Below, one piece after another: positions 1 through 9,890 of a stretch of 64,000 nucleotides of DNA (its first letter is position 1; every line of letters begins with the position of its first letter). The notes below the pieces were generated by a model, which worked only from the letters and a program-made list of their open reading frames with translations, did no database searches and was not told the origin of the DNA. A program made the position numbers and the translations under genes. This DNA is from Mesostigma viride (lineage: Eukaryota > Streptophyta > Mesostigmatophyceae > Mesostigmatales > Mesostigmataceae): NCBI GenBank assembly GCA_009746045.1, contig RPFO01001311.1, positions 62,001-126,000 on the forward strand. Direction: 5' to 3'.

Positions 1-2
1 TG

Positions 3-2745
3 ACCCCCCGCCTGCTCCTCACCCCTCTCGGGCGTGGTGTGCGCGGCCTCCAGGGTGCGGTTATTGCCCGTTGCCGACGCTTTCTGCAGGGGGACTGGGA
101 GGGGCTGTTTGGCGTGCCGCCCCCGCGCACGGCCCGGCTGTCGGGGGAGGTCAACTTCGAGCGGGTGGCCGCCGACGTCATCCGCCTCGTCCGCGAGGGG
201 CAGCTCAGCCGGGCCATGACCCGCTTGGAAATGGCCAAGCTGGCCCCCGCCAATGCGGCTACCCTGGCGGCCTTGGAGGCTCTTCACCCTGCGGAGCCCG
301 GATTCCAGCTGCCCGTGCCGGACCCCCTGCCGGCCCCCCTCCGGCTGGACCGCGACTGCTTCCTGGAGGTGATGCGCGCGGTCCCGCGGGCTTCCTCTAC
401 CGGGCCGTCGGGCTGGCGCTACGAGCACTTGGAGGTCCTGGTGGGGCATGGGGGCGAGGACATTCTCTTTGACACCCTCATTGACCTGGCGGCTGGTCGC
501 GTTCCTCCCGCTGCGCGCGAGTGGTTAGCGGGCGCTCGCCTCCTCGCTCTGCTCAAGGGTGTCTTGCCCCCCCCGAGGGCAAGGTGCGCCCGATCGCCTG
601 CGGTGAGGTGCTCCGCAAGCTCGTGGGCAAAGTGATCTGCCGCCAAAAGGCGCCCGAGCTCCGTGCCTTTTTCTGCCCGCCCCTCGCAGCGGGTGAGACC
701 TCGGTGGCGGCCCAGCTGGGGGTGACGACTCCAGGCGGGGCGGATATCCTCATCCATTCGGTGCAGGCCTACCTCGAGGCCCACCCCACCCACGCTGTCG
801 TCAAGGTCGACTGCCACAACGCGTTCAACAGTCTGTCCCGCGCCAGCATGTTTGCGGCCGTCATGGAGTCCTTCGAGGACTTGTACGCTTGGACAGCCGT
901 GTGCTACGGCCAGCCCGGCCAACTGGTTCACATCATGGAGGACGGCACTCGCGGCGGCCTGCTGTCGCGGTCGGGCACACCCAGCAAGGGGACCCCCTGG
1001 GACCCCTGTACTTTGCCGCCCCCCTCCAGGGTTGCCTCCAAGCGGTCCATGCTGCCCACCCGGCGGTCGCTATTCAGGCCTACTTGGATGATATCTACCT
1101 TCTGGGCCCTGTGCCGGACACCACCGCGGCTCTGCTGGCACTGCAGACCGCGGTGGCCGACATCAACCTCCAGTTGACCCTGGCCAAGTGCGCGGTGTAC
1201 TCGCCCCAAGGTGATTGCTCCGGCTTTCCGCCCCAGCTCTTGGGCCGGGACGAGCGCCTCCATGGGTTGGATGTCCTCGGCGTTCCGGTTGGCGACCCCG
1301 CGTTTGTCATCGATGCTCTGCGGGCCGCCCTCGAGGCACGCACTGAGGTACTGCCCTTGATTGCGCGCCTTCATGATTCGCAGACCAAGGGTCTGCTTCT
1401 GTGGTTTTGCGCTCACCCTCGCGTCGTTCACTGGCTCCGGGGCGCTCTTCCGGCTCAGGTCCGGCTGGCCGCCGAGGGCCACGACGAACGCATCCAGTCG
1501 GCCTTGGCGCAGCTGGTCCCGGGCCCCGACCTCCCACCACATGCTATTCGCATTGCCTCCCTGCCTGCACGGATGGGTGGCTGTGGTCTGACTCGTGCCG
1601 CCCGGCTGGCCCCAGCAGCATTTTTGGGCTCCGTCGCTCAGTCGTGGGCGGAAAGCTGCCGGCTCCTGCCCCTTTTGGCAACGGCAGCGCCTGACCTCCT
1701 GGACCCCAGCAGCCCTTTGCCCTTCGTCACCGCCATCCAGGAGGCCTATGCTGAGATCCAGCAGGCCTGTTCTCCCGTCCGTGCCGCTCAGGCGGTACAG
1801 CGCCACCTCCCTCGCGGCACTCCCTCGGTCGCCTCCGTTCAATCTCCTGCCGCATTCCCTGCTCGCGTCATCGATAAACACCAGAAAACCTACGCGGGTA
1901 TTCTGCACACGGCTGATTGGATGGCTCTTTTCGCGGACCTCAACGCCCAGGGACGTGCGTGGCTGTTCTCGCTTTCCTTGCGGAGTGTGGGCTCGGCGTA
2001 CCTTCGTGCTCTTCCCATGGCCCCCCCATTCGCCTTAGCTCCCAGCCACTACTCCGTGGCGCTCCGGCACCAGCTATTTGCCCCGGCCGCAGCCTCTTGT
2101 TCCGGCCGGGCGGCCTTGCGGTAGCTGTGGGCAGCCGCTGGATCCCACGGGGACTCACTACCTTGCCTGCATGGGGGGCCAACAGAATCAGAATTGGTAT
2201 TTGTATTTGCACACTGTCCTCCTGACGGTGGTGCTCGCCATGATTCGGTCGGTTTTCCCCGGCACGCGAACATCCGGTCCGAGGATGCGGATGGCGCTGC
2301 CTTCTATTCCCCCAACCACCGGCCTGACATCGTGGTGCTGGACTTTGAGGGGGGTGGCCGGCATCTGCTTATTGACGTTTCGGTGGCGCGGCCCTTGGCT
2401 CTTAGCCACGTGGCTGGGGCCTCCCTCACGGCAGGTTACACGGCGGACCGGGCGGAGCGGGCCAAGCTCCTGGCCTACGGCGACGTCGGGCACCATCGTG
2501 TGGTGCCCTTTGTCCTGGAGGAGGAGTTTGGGGCCATGGGGCCCCTGACCTCCGCCTTCTTCAAGGAGTGTTGCCGGCTCCGGGAGGACCGGCTGGACCT
2601 GGAGGGCCAGCGGGCCCCATGGTCGGCGCGGACCTGGACGTCATATTGGCGTCAGCTAGCGCTTGTCGGTGGCGCTGACTCGGGCCATGGCTGACATCAT
2701 GCTCCGCCGTACGCGGGCTGATTTTGCGGTGCAGCAGGGCTATTA
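3..2745 (+). pseudogene. LINE-A copy 1: broken RT-RLE polyprotein
   Basis: This is the C-terminal two thirds of an R2/NeSL-like LINE polyprotein, the enzyme that nicks target DNA and reverse-transcribes the element RNA in place. It aligns end to end with the intact relative at 4648-8706: RT motif VDCHNAFN (about 808-831), TQQGDPLGP (about 985-1010), YLDD box (about 1081-1092), a CCHC-like knuckle (CGSCG then HYLACMG, about 2118-2175) and the RLE motif RPD followed by LLIDVSV (about 2320-2385). The reading frame changes at about 575 (a C run), 990, 2085, 2262 and 2652, so the copy is dead. The 5' part lies outside the window. Family placement rests on the RLE downstream of RT and the absence of an APE domain. 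Confidence 0.85.
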
Positions 2746-2883
2746 GGTTCCTCCCGTTAGGCGTTTCCATTGGTCTTATCGTAGTATAGAGCTTTGACAT
2801 GGCTCTGTATATAGGTTTATAGCTGGGCGTTTGCTTTGGTTTGAGTGATTTCACTCTGCTGTAAAAGTAATTATAATTTTTTA
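2746..2883 (+). repeat. 3' UTR and AT tail of LINE-A copy 1
   Basis: Directly after the TAG stop, this starts GGTTCCTCCCGTTAGGCG and ends in an AT-rich tail (TAATTATAATTTTTTAATATA). The same block follows every LINE-A copy in the window, on either strand, which defines the 3' end of the subfamily. The expected tail ends in a TATATATC-like sequence. Confidence 0.8.
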
Positions 2884-3000
2884 ATATAGATTAAAAATAT
2901 AATTACTTACAGCAGAGTGAAATCACTCACTGAAACCAAAGCAAACGCCCAGCTATAAACCTATATACAGAGCCATGTCAAAGCTCTACTATACTACGTT
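2884..3000 (-). mobile_element. LINE-A 3' tail fragment, strongly 5'-truncated
   Basis: Only the last ~115 bp of the LINE-A 3' UTR are present, in minus orientation, starting with the AT tail and ending near the block CTCTACTATACTACG. It faces the tail of LINE-A copy 1, so the two AT tails meet. Such short 5'-truncated copies are the usual product of aborted target-primed reverse transcription. Confidence 0.75.
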
Positions 3001-3004
3001 GGTA

Positions 3005-3472
3005 GATATATATTATTAAAAATATAATTACTTACAGCAAGTGAAATCACTCAAACCAAAGCAAACGCCCAGCTATAAGCCTATATACAGAGCCATGTCA
3101 AAGCTCTATACTACGATAAGACCAAATTGGAAACTCCTAACGGGAGGAACCTAATAGCCCTGCTGCACCGCAAAATCAGCCCGCGTACGGCGGAGCATGA
3201 TGTCAGCCATCATTGGCCCGAGTCAGCGCCACCGACAAGCGCTAGCTGACGCCAATATGACGTGCAGGTCCGCGCCGACCATGGGGCCGCCCGCTGGCCC
3301 TCCAGGTCCAGCCGGTCCTCCCGCGGAGCCGGCAACACTCCTTGAAGAAGGCGGAGGTCAGGGGCCCCATCATGGCCCCAAACTCCTCCAGGACAAAGGG
3401 CACCACACGATATGGTGCCCGACGTCACTGTAGGCCAGGAGCTTGGCCCGCTCCGCCCGGTCCGCCGTGGTA
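3005..3472 (-). mobile_element. LINE-A 5'-truncated copy
   Basis: This minus-strand copy holds the 3' UTR and the last ~100 codons of the RLE region; the reading ...FFKECCRLREDRLDLEGQ... is visible around 3310-3380. It is cut at about 3472 directly before GTAGATATATATTC. Small indels relative to the copies at 39-41 kb break the frame. Confidence 0.8.
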
Positions 3473-3479
3473 GATATAT

Positions 3480-3650
3480 ATTCATTGATATTTCTAGGAT
3501 CCGGAGACGTCCGTCCTATAGTCAGCGAAAGTTGGTGCGAGAGGTCCCCAGTTCGATTCCGGTCGGATTCGTTTGCAGATCGCGTTTTCCGCGTTTTCCG
3601 CGGACCGGCACTGAACGCAAATGGTTTTCACCTTTGCAGCGTGCCAAATC
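3480..3650. other. unique spacer with a tRNA-like B box
   Basis: This ~170-bp segment between two LINE pieces is unlike its neighbours. It contains GTTCGATTCC at 3551-3560, a good match to the pol III B box. A GGATCCG near 3497 can pair with CGGATTC near 3563, like an acceptor stem. The T stem and D arm do not pair properly, so this is at best a decayed tRNA or a tRNA-derived SINE head, not a functional tRNA. Confidence 0.35.
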
Positions 3651-4120
3651 AGAATATTCATTGAGAATGATAGATTACGGAGGTGAGATAGGCATGCAAC
3701 ACAAGCAAAAACCCGATAACTGGGAGAATAACCCTGAAGAAATTAATAGTAATCTGACACGGACATCCAAGGTCCTTCCGGATCACGCCAGCTGCACAAG
3801 GTACAACTAACTACACATCACAAAACTCCATGCAGCAACAGTGCTGCCGGCCCACCATGCAGGCCTGGAAGGGATCTAGACCGCATGGGTCGCGACAAAG
3901 TCGGCCCGGGTGCGGCGGAATAATACACATCAGCCACGGTGCGAGTGAGGGCGAGTGACAAGCGCTGCCGCCAATACGAGGACCACGTGCGGGCCGACCA
4001 CGGGGCGGTCTGACCCTCGAGGTCGAGGCGGTCTTCACGGCGCTGGCAGCACTCGTGGAAAAACTCCGCTGTCTGGGCCCATGGCCACGAACTCCTCAAG
4101 GACCAAGGGGATGACCCGGT
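3651..4120 (-). mobile_element. LINE-B 5'-truncated copy
   Basis: This minus-strand copy of the second LINE subfamily has the LINE-B-specific 3' UTR (RC of TATTCATTGAGAATGATAG to about 3860) followed by the last ~85 codons of the RLE domain. It is cut at about 4120 before GTAGATATATAT. It is nearly identical to the 3' end of the long copy at 4434-8709, apart from small indels. Confidence 0.8.
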
Positions 4121-4135
4121 GGTAGATATATATGT

Positions 4136-4430
4136 TGGCTGGACCTGGAGGGCCAGCGGGCCCCATGGTCGGCGCGGACCTGCAGTGGACGTCATATTGG
4201 CGTCAGCGCTTGTCGGTGGCGCTGACTCGGGCCATGGCTGACATCATGCTCCGCCGTACGCGGGCTGATTTTGCGGTGCAGCAGGGCTATTAGGTTCCTC
4301 CCGTTAGGCGTTTCCATTGGTCTTATCGTAGTATAGAGCTTTGACATGGCTCTGTATATAGGTTTATAGCTGGGCGTTTGCTTTGGTTTGAGTGATTTCA
4401 CTCTGCTGTAAGTAATTATATTTTTATAAG
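4136..4430 (+). mobile_element. LINE-A 5'-truncated copy
   Basis: This plus-strand fragment holds the last ~45 codons of LINE-A (from CTGGACCTGGAGGGCCAG) and the complete LINE-A 3' UTR ending TAATTATATTTTTATAAG. Both flanks carry GATATATAT, so it sits between two LINE-B copies like a bead on a chain. Confidence 0.8.
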
Positions 4431-4433
4431 ATA

Positions 4434-7400
4434 TATATTCATTGAGAATGATAGATTACGAAGGTGAGATAGGCATGCAACATAAGGAAAAAACCGATGA
4501 CTGGGAGAATAACCCTGAAGAAATTAATAGTAATCTGACACAGACATCCAAGGATCACGCCAGCGGCACAAGGTACAACTAACTATACATCACAAAACTA
4601 CACGCAGCAACAGCGCTGCCGGCCCACCATGCAGGCCTGGAAGGAATCTAGACCGCGTGGGTCGCGACAAAGTCGGCCCGGGTGCGGCGGAATAACACAT
4701 CAGCCACGGTGCGAGTGAGGGCGAGTGACAGACGCTGCCGCCAATACGAGGACCACGTGCGGGCCGACCACGGGGCGGTCTGACCCTCGAGGTCGAGGCG
4801 GTCTTCACGGCGCTGGCAGCACTCGTGGAAAAACTCCGCTGTCTTGGGGCCCATGGCCCCGAACTCCTCAAGGACAAAGGGGATGACCCGGTGGGGCCCC
4901 ACATTGCCGTAGGAGGCAAACTTGTCGCGCTCAGCCACAGCGGCAGCAGCGCCGGCATCCACAGCCGCCCGGAGGATGTGGCGACCGGAAAGCGGCCGAG
5001 CCACGGAGACATCGATGAGCAGGTGGCAACCCTGCCCGTCGTAGTCAAGCACGGTAATGTCGGGGCGGTGGTTGGGTGAGTAGAGGGCGGCCCCATCCGC
5101 GTCCTCGCACTTAATGGTGGAGTGGGGAAAGACCGACCGAACCATGGCACACACCACCCGGAGGAGAGCGGTATGGAGATAGAGGAACCAGTTCTGGTTC
5201 TGCTGGCCACCCATGCACGCGATGTAGTGCGTCCCAGTAGTATCCAGAGCAAGCCCGCAGCTGCCGCAGGACGCACCCGCCGTGATGAGAGGTTGCGGGG
5301 CAAAGAGCTGGTGGCGGAGAGCGATGGCGTAAAGGGCCGGAACCAGTGTGAACAAAGGGCTCATGGGGAGGGCGCGCAGGAATGCGGACCCCACGCTCCC
5401 CTCAAGGGAAACGGAGTGAAGCCAAGCCTTCCCCTGATCGTTCAAGCTCGCATGCAGACCCATCCAGTCGGCACAGTGTAGTATACCCGCGTAGGTCTTT
5501 TGTTGTTTTTCATGAACGCAGGCAGGGAAGACACTAGGACTGACGACAGTGGACACGCCGGGCGTGCCCCGGGGCAGGCGACGGTGGACGGCCTGAGCGG
5601 GGCGGACGAGGTCGCAAGCCTGCTGGATCCCGAGGTAAGAATCCTGCACAGCCTGCACAAAGGGGAAGGGGGATGGGGTGACCAAGTCGGGAATGGCGCT
5701 GACGGCGCTGGGGACCAACCGGCGGATCTCCGCCCAGGCCTGAGCAACAGAGCCAAGGAAGGCGGCGGGGGCGAGGCGGGCGGCGCGGGTGAGCCCACAC
5801 CCGCCCATGCGGCAGGGGAGGGTGGCCAAGCGCATGGAGTGAGCTGGCAGGCTAGGGCCGGGGAGGAGCACCTGCAAGGCGGCCTGAATGCGCTCGTCAT
5901 GGCCTTCCGCGGCAAGCCGCACCAAGTGGGGGGGAGCGCCACGGAGCCAGTGAACCACCCGCGGGTGGGCGCAAAACCACAGGAGGAGCCCTTTGGTCTG
6001 GGGGTCCTTGAGGCGCGCCCAAGTCTCAAGGACATGGGTGCGCTGTTCCACGGTGGCCCGGAGCTCCTCTTCGACGTAGTCAGGGTCACCCACAGGGACG
6101 CCCAGGCACGAGAAACCACGCGCCCGCGCCAATGCCCCCGGGATAGCCGCGGGGAAGCCAGAGCAGTCCCCCTGGGGCGAAAAGACTGCACACTTGGGGA
6201 GGGTGAGCCGAAGGTTGATGGCCGCCATGGCCACTTCAAGGGCAGCCAGGGCGGCAACCACAGCGTCGGCCGGGCCAAGGGCATGGATATCGTCCATGTA
6301 GGCGAGGAGCACGACATCCGGGTGCGCAGCGTGGACACCTTGGAGAGCCTTGTGCAGCGGGGCAGACAGGTAAAAGGGGCCGAGGGGGTCACCTTGCTGG
6401 GTTCCCGTGCGGGAAGCGATGTCGGCGAACGTCCCATCCTCCATGAGGAAGGAGAGTTGAGTGGGTTCGCCGTAGCAGGCTGCTGTCCACGCAAGAAGGT
6501 CAGGGAACGCCTCGCCGACGGCCTCAAAGATGCTAGCCTTGGTGACAGCATTGAACGCATTGTGGCAATCCACCTTCAGCGCCACATGGGTCGGATGCGT
6601 CTCGAGGTAGGCCTGAACTGTGTGCACGATGATGTCGCTGCCCCCTTTGGTGGCGACGCCAAGCTGGGCCGCGACGGACTCCTCAGTATCACTCCGGTTG
6701 GGGCAGAAGTAGGCGCGAAACTCGGGGGCCTTTTGGCGACAAATGACCTTACTCACCAGCTTGCGTAGGACCTCGCCGCAAGCAATGGGACGAACGCGGC
6801 CAGCAGGCGGGGGGACGTCGTCTTTCAGGAGGGCAATGAGGCGTGCCCCAGCCAGCCAAGGGCGCGCCGCGGGGGCCAGGGACCCCGCGGCCAAGTCGGC
6901 GGCAGCCTCAAAGAGTGCGGTCGCCCCGCCATGGCCCGCCATCACGGAGAGGTGCTCGTAGCGCCAGCCTGAGGGGCCGGTGGAGGAGGCGTTCGGCAGA
7001 TCCTTCAGCACAGCCGTGAAGATGTCCAGGTCCAGGACAATAGGCGGGGGCGGGGGGGTGGCCGGGGCGGGCACCGCAAAGGCCGGTTCGTCGGGGTGAA
7101 GGTCGCGCAAAGCCTGCAGGGTCGGGGGAGTGGAGGGAGCCAACGCGGTCAGTTCAAGCTTTTGCATGGCCCGGCTCAATTCACCTACCTTCACCAACCG
7201 CATGACGTCAGCTTCCACCCGGGCAAAGGAGGCGGCCCCCGACACCCGGGTGGAGGCCGGAGGCTGCAGCGCCCACAGCCCTTCCCAATCCCCGAGGAGG
7301 AACCGCCGGCAGCGAGCGATGACCGCACCCTGTACGCCACGCACGCCCCGCTCCAACGGCGCTAAGAGGAGCCGGGGGGTGACGAGAAACAGCTTGTGGC

Positions 7401-8709
7401 CGAGTTCGTCGAGAGGGTGACTATGCATCCGGGCCAGGGAAAGCAGGGCGCAGCGCGTAAACAAGCTCCGGGCGCGGTGAGGGACGTCCGGGAGCGTCAT
7501 GCAAGGGTTGCGCGCACAGGCGGCAAAAGGGAGCGTGGCCAGGAATGCCCAGCCTGCCGAGAGGTCCCCCGGATCGCTCGTACCCTGCGATGCCGGTGGA
7601 GGGGCAGGGGCCGACCGAGGGGCCGCCCCGGACCGGGAGGCCGGTGCGGCCGCCGGGCCGCCGGGCAGGCCGTTCTGGGGGGTTTGGCGGCGGCACTGCC
7701 GCTCATGCTGGTACCGCCCGTGGATCGAAAAAATCCGCTGGCAATGGGCTGCCGGGCAGCGGTAGCAGTCCATGGCGCGCATGGCGGCCTCCGTGATGTG
7801 GGGGTGGGAAGCCCGAATGTGCACCAGCAACGAATTCCGGTTGGGCAGGCGCGCGCCACACGGGTCACCAAGGGGACCATCGACTTGGCAATAATGGAAG
7901 CCATCTGAGGGGGTGCGCCCACCCGGTTGGGCCGGCCCGGGTCGAGAGGGGGAGGGGTCGGGAGCACCCTCAGCCAGAGGAACTACAGCTGCAGCGGAAC
8001 CCAGGGCGGGGCCGGCCGCCGGGCGGTCAGCAGGGCTCGTGGCAGCCGAGGACAAGACCGGCGCGGGGACGGCCCCCACGGCCGGGAGGGGGGCGCTGGA
8101 GGAGGCAGCCAAGCCGGCGCGCGACCCACGACCACGCACAGGGGAGGCAGGTGTCGGGGCAGGCGCGTGGGACTGGCGGCGCACGGACACGGGCGAGGGC
8201 CCCAGCGGGAGAACGCCAGGAGGCAAGGGGGAAAGGACCGCGGCCCGGCAAAGGGGGCAGGTGGCGGAGGTCGTGTGCAAGCTCGTGGCGATGCAAGCTT
8301 GATGGAAGACGTGGCCGCAAGCAGGGAGGCGGCAGAGACCGTCACCAGGGCGAGGCAGGTCCAAGCAGATGGGGCAGGAGGGGCCGCTGGCAGTGACATC
8401 CACCAAGTGGGCCGGCCCGTAGTGGGCGGGCGCCGCGTCCCACCCCAGCTCCCAGCTCGGCAGTCGGGCGATCTCATCGGCGGAGAGAAGACGGCGGCGC
8501 GGACCAGCAGGGTGCCAGACATGGGGGATGCCCGCAAGCTCGAGCACATCGTGCAAGATGGCGGGCACGGCCGCACCCGCGCTCAGCTCAAGAACACGCC
8601 CCCCCCCCGCATCGTACAGAACCAGGTCGCCGGCGTGCACGGTGACAGGAGCCCCGAAGTCAACGCGCAGGCGGGCGGCTTGCGCTGGTCCCCTTAGTTG
8701 AAACAAGAT
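4434..8709 (-). mobile_element. LINE-B near-complete copy (RLE-type LINE)
   Basis: This is the longest LINE of the R2/NeSL-like group here: a long uninterrupted coding region plus a 214-bp 3' UTR at 4434-4647 that ends against GATATATATTC. The 5' boundary (TTGTTTCAAC... directly after ATATATATC) lies inside the coding frame: no ATG is found upstream of an in-frame TAA within the AT tail of the neighbouring copy. The copy has therefore lost its 5' UTR and start codon. An open frame of 1352 codons without a stop suggests a recent insertion. Confidence 0.8.
4648..8706 (-). CDS. LINE-B polyprotein: RING-H2, C2H2, RT, CCHC, RLE (5'-truncated)
   Basis: This is the enzyme of an RLE-type LINE. Domains in order: a RING-H2 finger at residues 111-153 (C111, C114, C130, H132, H135, C138, C150, C153); an Ala/Pro-rich linker; two C2H2-like fingers at about 273-301 and 314-338; RT at about 570-840 with VDCHNAFN (712-719), GTQQGDPLG (768-776) and YMDD (803-806); a CCHC-like knuckle (C1147, C1150, H1160, C1164); and an RLE with RPD at 1214-1216 and LLIDVSV at 1229-1235. 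C2H2 fingers and RT plus RLE are typical of R2/NeSL-like LINEs and serve DNA recognition, nicking and copying. A RING finger is not, and suggests a ubiquitin-ligase activity (inference). The first codon is TTG at the truncation point, so the true N-terminus is missing. Confidence 0.85.
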   Translation of the reverse strand: MFQLRGPAQAARLRVDFGAPVTVHAGDLVLYDAGGGRVLELSAGAAVPAILHDVLELAGIPHVWHPAGPRRRLLSADEIARLPSWELGWDAAPAHYGPAHLVDVTASGPSCPICLDLPRPGDGLCRLPACGHVFHQACIATSLHTTSATCPLCRAAVLSPLPPGVLPLGPSPVSVRRQSHAPAPTPASPVRGRGSRAGLAASSSAPLPAVGAVPAPVLSSAATSPADRPAAGPALGSAAAVVPLAEGAPDPSPSRPGPAQPGGRTPSDGFHYCQVDGPLGDPCGARLPNRNSLLVHIRASHPHITEAAMRAMDCYRCPAAHCQRIFSIHGRYQHERQCRRQTPQNGLPGGPAAAPASRSGAAPRSAPAPPPASQGTSDPGDLSAGWAFLATLPFAACARNPCMTLPDVPHRARSLFTRCALLSLARMHSHPLDELGHKLFLVTPRLLLAPLERGVRGVQGAVIARCRRFLLGDWEGLWALQPPASTRVSGAASFARVEADVMRLVKVGELSRAMQKLELTALAPSTPPTLQALRDLHPDEPAFAVPAPATPPPPPIVLDLDIFTAVLKDLPNASSTGPSGWRYEHLSVMAGHGGATALFEAAADLAAGSLAPAARPWLAGARLIALLKDDVPPPAGRVRPIACGEVLRKLVSKVICRQKAPEFRAYFCPNRSDTEESVAAQLGVATKGGSDIIVHTVQAYLETHPTHVALKVDCHNAFNAVTKASIFEAVGEAFPDLLAWTAACYGEPTQLSFLMEDGTFADIASRTGTQQGDPLGPFYLSAPLHKALQGVHAAHPDVVLLAYMDDIHALGPADAVVAALAALEVAMAAINLRLTLPKCAVFSPQGDCSGFPAAIPGALARARGFSCLGVPVGDPDYVEEELRATVEQRTHVLETWARLKDPQTKGLLLWFCAHPRVVHWLRGAPPHLVRLAAEGHDERIQAALQVLLPGPSLPAHSMRLATLPCRMGGCGLTRAARLAPAAFLGSVAQAWAEIRRLVPSAVSAIPDLVTPSPFPFVQAVQDSYLGIQQACDLVRPAQAVHRRLPRGTPGVSTVVSPSVFPACVHEKQQKTYAGILHCADWMGLHASLNDQGKAWLHSVSLEGSVGSAFLRALPMSPLFTLVPALYAIALRHQLFAPQPLITAGASCGSCGLALDTTGTHYIACMGGQQNQNWFLYLHTALLRVVCAMVRSVFPHSTIKCEDADGAALYSPNHRPDITVLDYDGQGCHLLIDVSVARPLSGRHILRAAVDAGAAAAVAERDKFASYGNVGPHRVIPFVLEEFGAMGPKTAEFFHECCQRREDRLDLEGQTAPWSARTWSSYWRQRLSLALTRTVADVLFRRTRADFVATHAV

Positions 8710-8715
8710 ATATAT

Positions 8716-8801
8716 GTTATAAAAATATTATTATACTTACAGCAGAGTGAAATCACTCAAACCAAAGCAAACGCCCAGCTATAAACCTATATACAGAGCC
8801 A
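8716..8801 (-). mobile_element. LINE-A 3' tail fragment
   Basis: About 85 bp of LINE-A 3' UTR in minus orientation. It breaks off at CAGAGCCACC and continues into CCCTAAGCACACCTGGAATT, a sequence also found (inverted) beside the LINE-A copy at 39.2 kb. It abuts the truncated 5' end of the LINE-B copy through GATATATAT. Confidence 0.7.
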
Positions 8802-8925
8802 CCCTAAGCACACCTGGAATTGTACTACGTTTTTCAAAATGTACTTCAGTTTTGAAAGTTGCATTTTCATGCATTTAAAGTTTCAACTAAAGTCTTTGAG
8901 GAAAAAAAAGTTCGTCGGCGGCCGG

Positions 8926-9655
8926 CACACCGGCACACCGGCATACCGGCACACCGGCACACCGGCACACCTCATATTGCATATATGCACACACCTTTGC
9001 ACATGCAATTGTTATATCCATGGGATTTATGTAGGTGGATGGGTCATGCAAGGGTTACCTAGATGCTCATGACACTGTGGCACCGTGGCATCGTGCCACC
9101 GTGCCACCGTGCCACCGTACCACCTCAAAAGTTGCATATAAACACACATATTTGCACATACAATGGTTATCCATTGGGATTTATCAAGGGTAATGGGTCA
9201 TGCAAGGGTTACCTAGACATGCTCATGACACCGTTGCATCGTGCCACCGTGCCACCGTCACTGACACCGTCACACCGGCACACCGGCACACCGGCACACC
9301 GTTGCACCTCAAATTGCATATAAACACACACCTTTGCACATGCAATTGTTATCCATGGGTTTTATGTAGGTGGATGGGTCATGCAAGGGTTACCTATAGA
9401 TGCTCATGACGCCATGGCACCGTGGCATCGTGCCACCGTGCCACCGTGCCATTGTGCCACCTCAAAAGTTGCATATAAACACACATGTTTGCACATACAA
9501 TGGTTATCCATTGGGATTTATCAAGGGTAATGGGTCATGCAAGGGTTACCTAGACATGCTCATGACACCGTGGCATCGTGCCACCGTGCCACCGTGCCAT
9601 CTCAAAAATTGCATATAAACACACATCTTTGCACGTGCATTGGTTATAATGGGGT
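8926..9655. repeat. satellite: alternating A/B ~160-bp units with 8-bp minisatellites
   Basis: Unit A (Y-rich start CACACCTTTGCACATGCAAT, with GTAGGTGGATGGGTCATGC) alternates with unit B (CATACAATGGTTATCCATTG, with TCAAGGGTAATGGGTCATGC), in order A-B-A-B-A(partial). This gives a higher-order period of about 340 bp. Between units stand runs of two 8-bp motifs, CCGGCACA (8926-8970, 9266-9302) and GCCACCGT (around 9090-9118, 9240-9258, 9420-9456, 9575-9598). No gene is seen; short open frames rich in HRHTGTPA are products of the repeat. Confidence 0.85.
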
Positions 9656-9890
9656 ATATTGCATGCATCAACCAAAATAATCACATGTCATTGAATCACA
9701 TACTGAACGTAAATCCATTTCCGTGTAAAACATGGCCACTAGCAAACACATGTATCTCATGCCCACCATTATGCAACATGACCATGCATGGACAGTTGGC
9801 ATTTTGGGCTTCATTCTTGCAACAAGACTAGCATGCTCGACAGGACAAAGAGACGCCTTTACTCCTATCGAAGCTTTCACACATTCCCCA

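Noticed and set aside
928-1908. 326-codon frame on the minus strand
   Set aside because: Antisense to the RT region of LINE-A copy 1; no known motif.
3490-3570. functional tRNA gene
   Set aside because: The B box is good, but the T stem and D arm do not pair and no anticodon arm can be drawn.
5500-6768. 422-codon open frame on the plus strand
   Set aside because: Lies entirely antisense to the LINE-B polyprotein, whose RT and RLE motifs are clear; GC-rich codon usage leaves the opposite strand open.
8926-9655. possible CRISPR array
   Set aside because: Short repeats are back-to-back 8-mers, and long units are tandem satellites without unique spacers; the context is eukaryotic.
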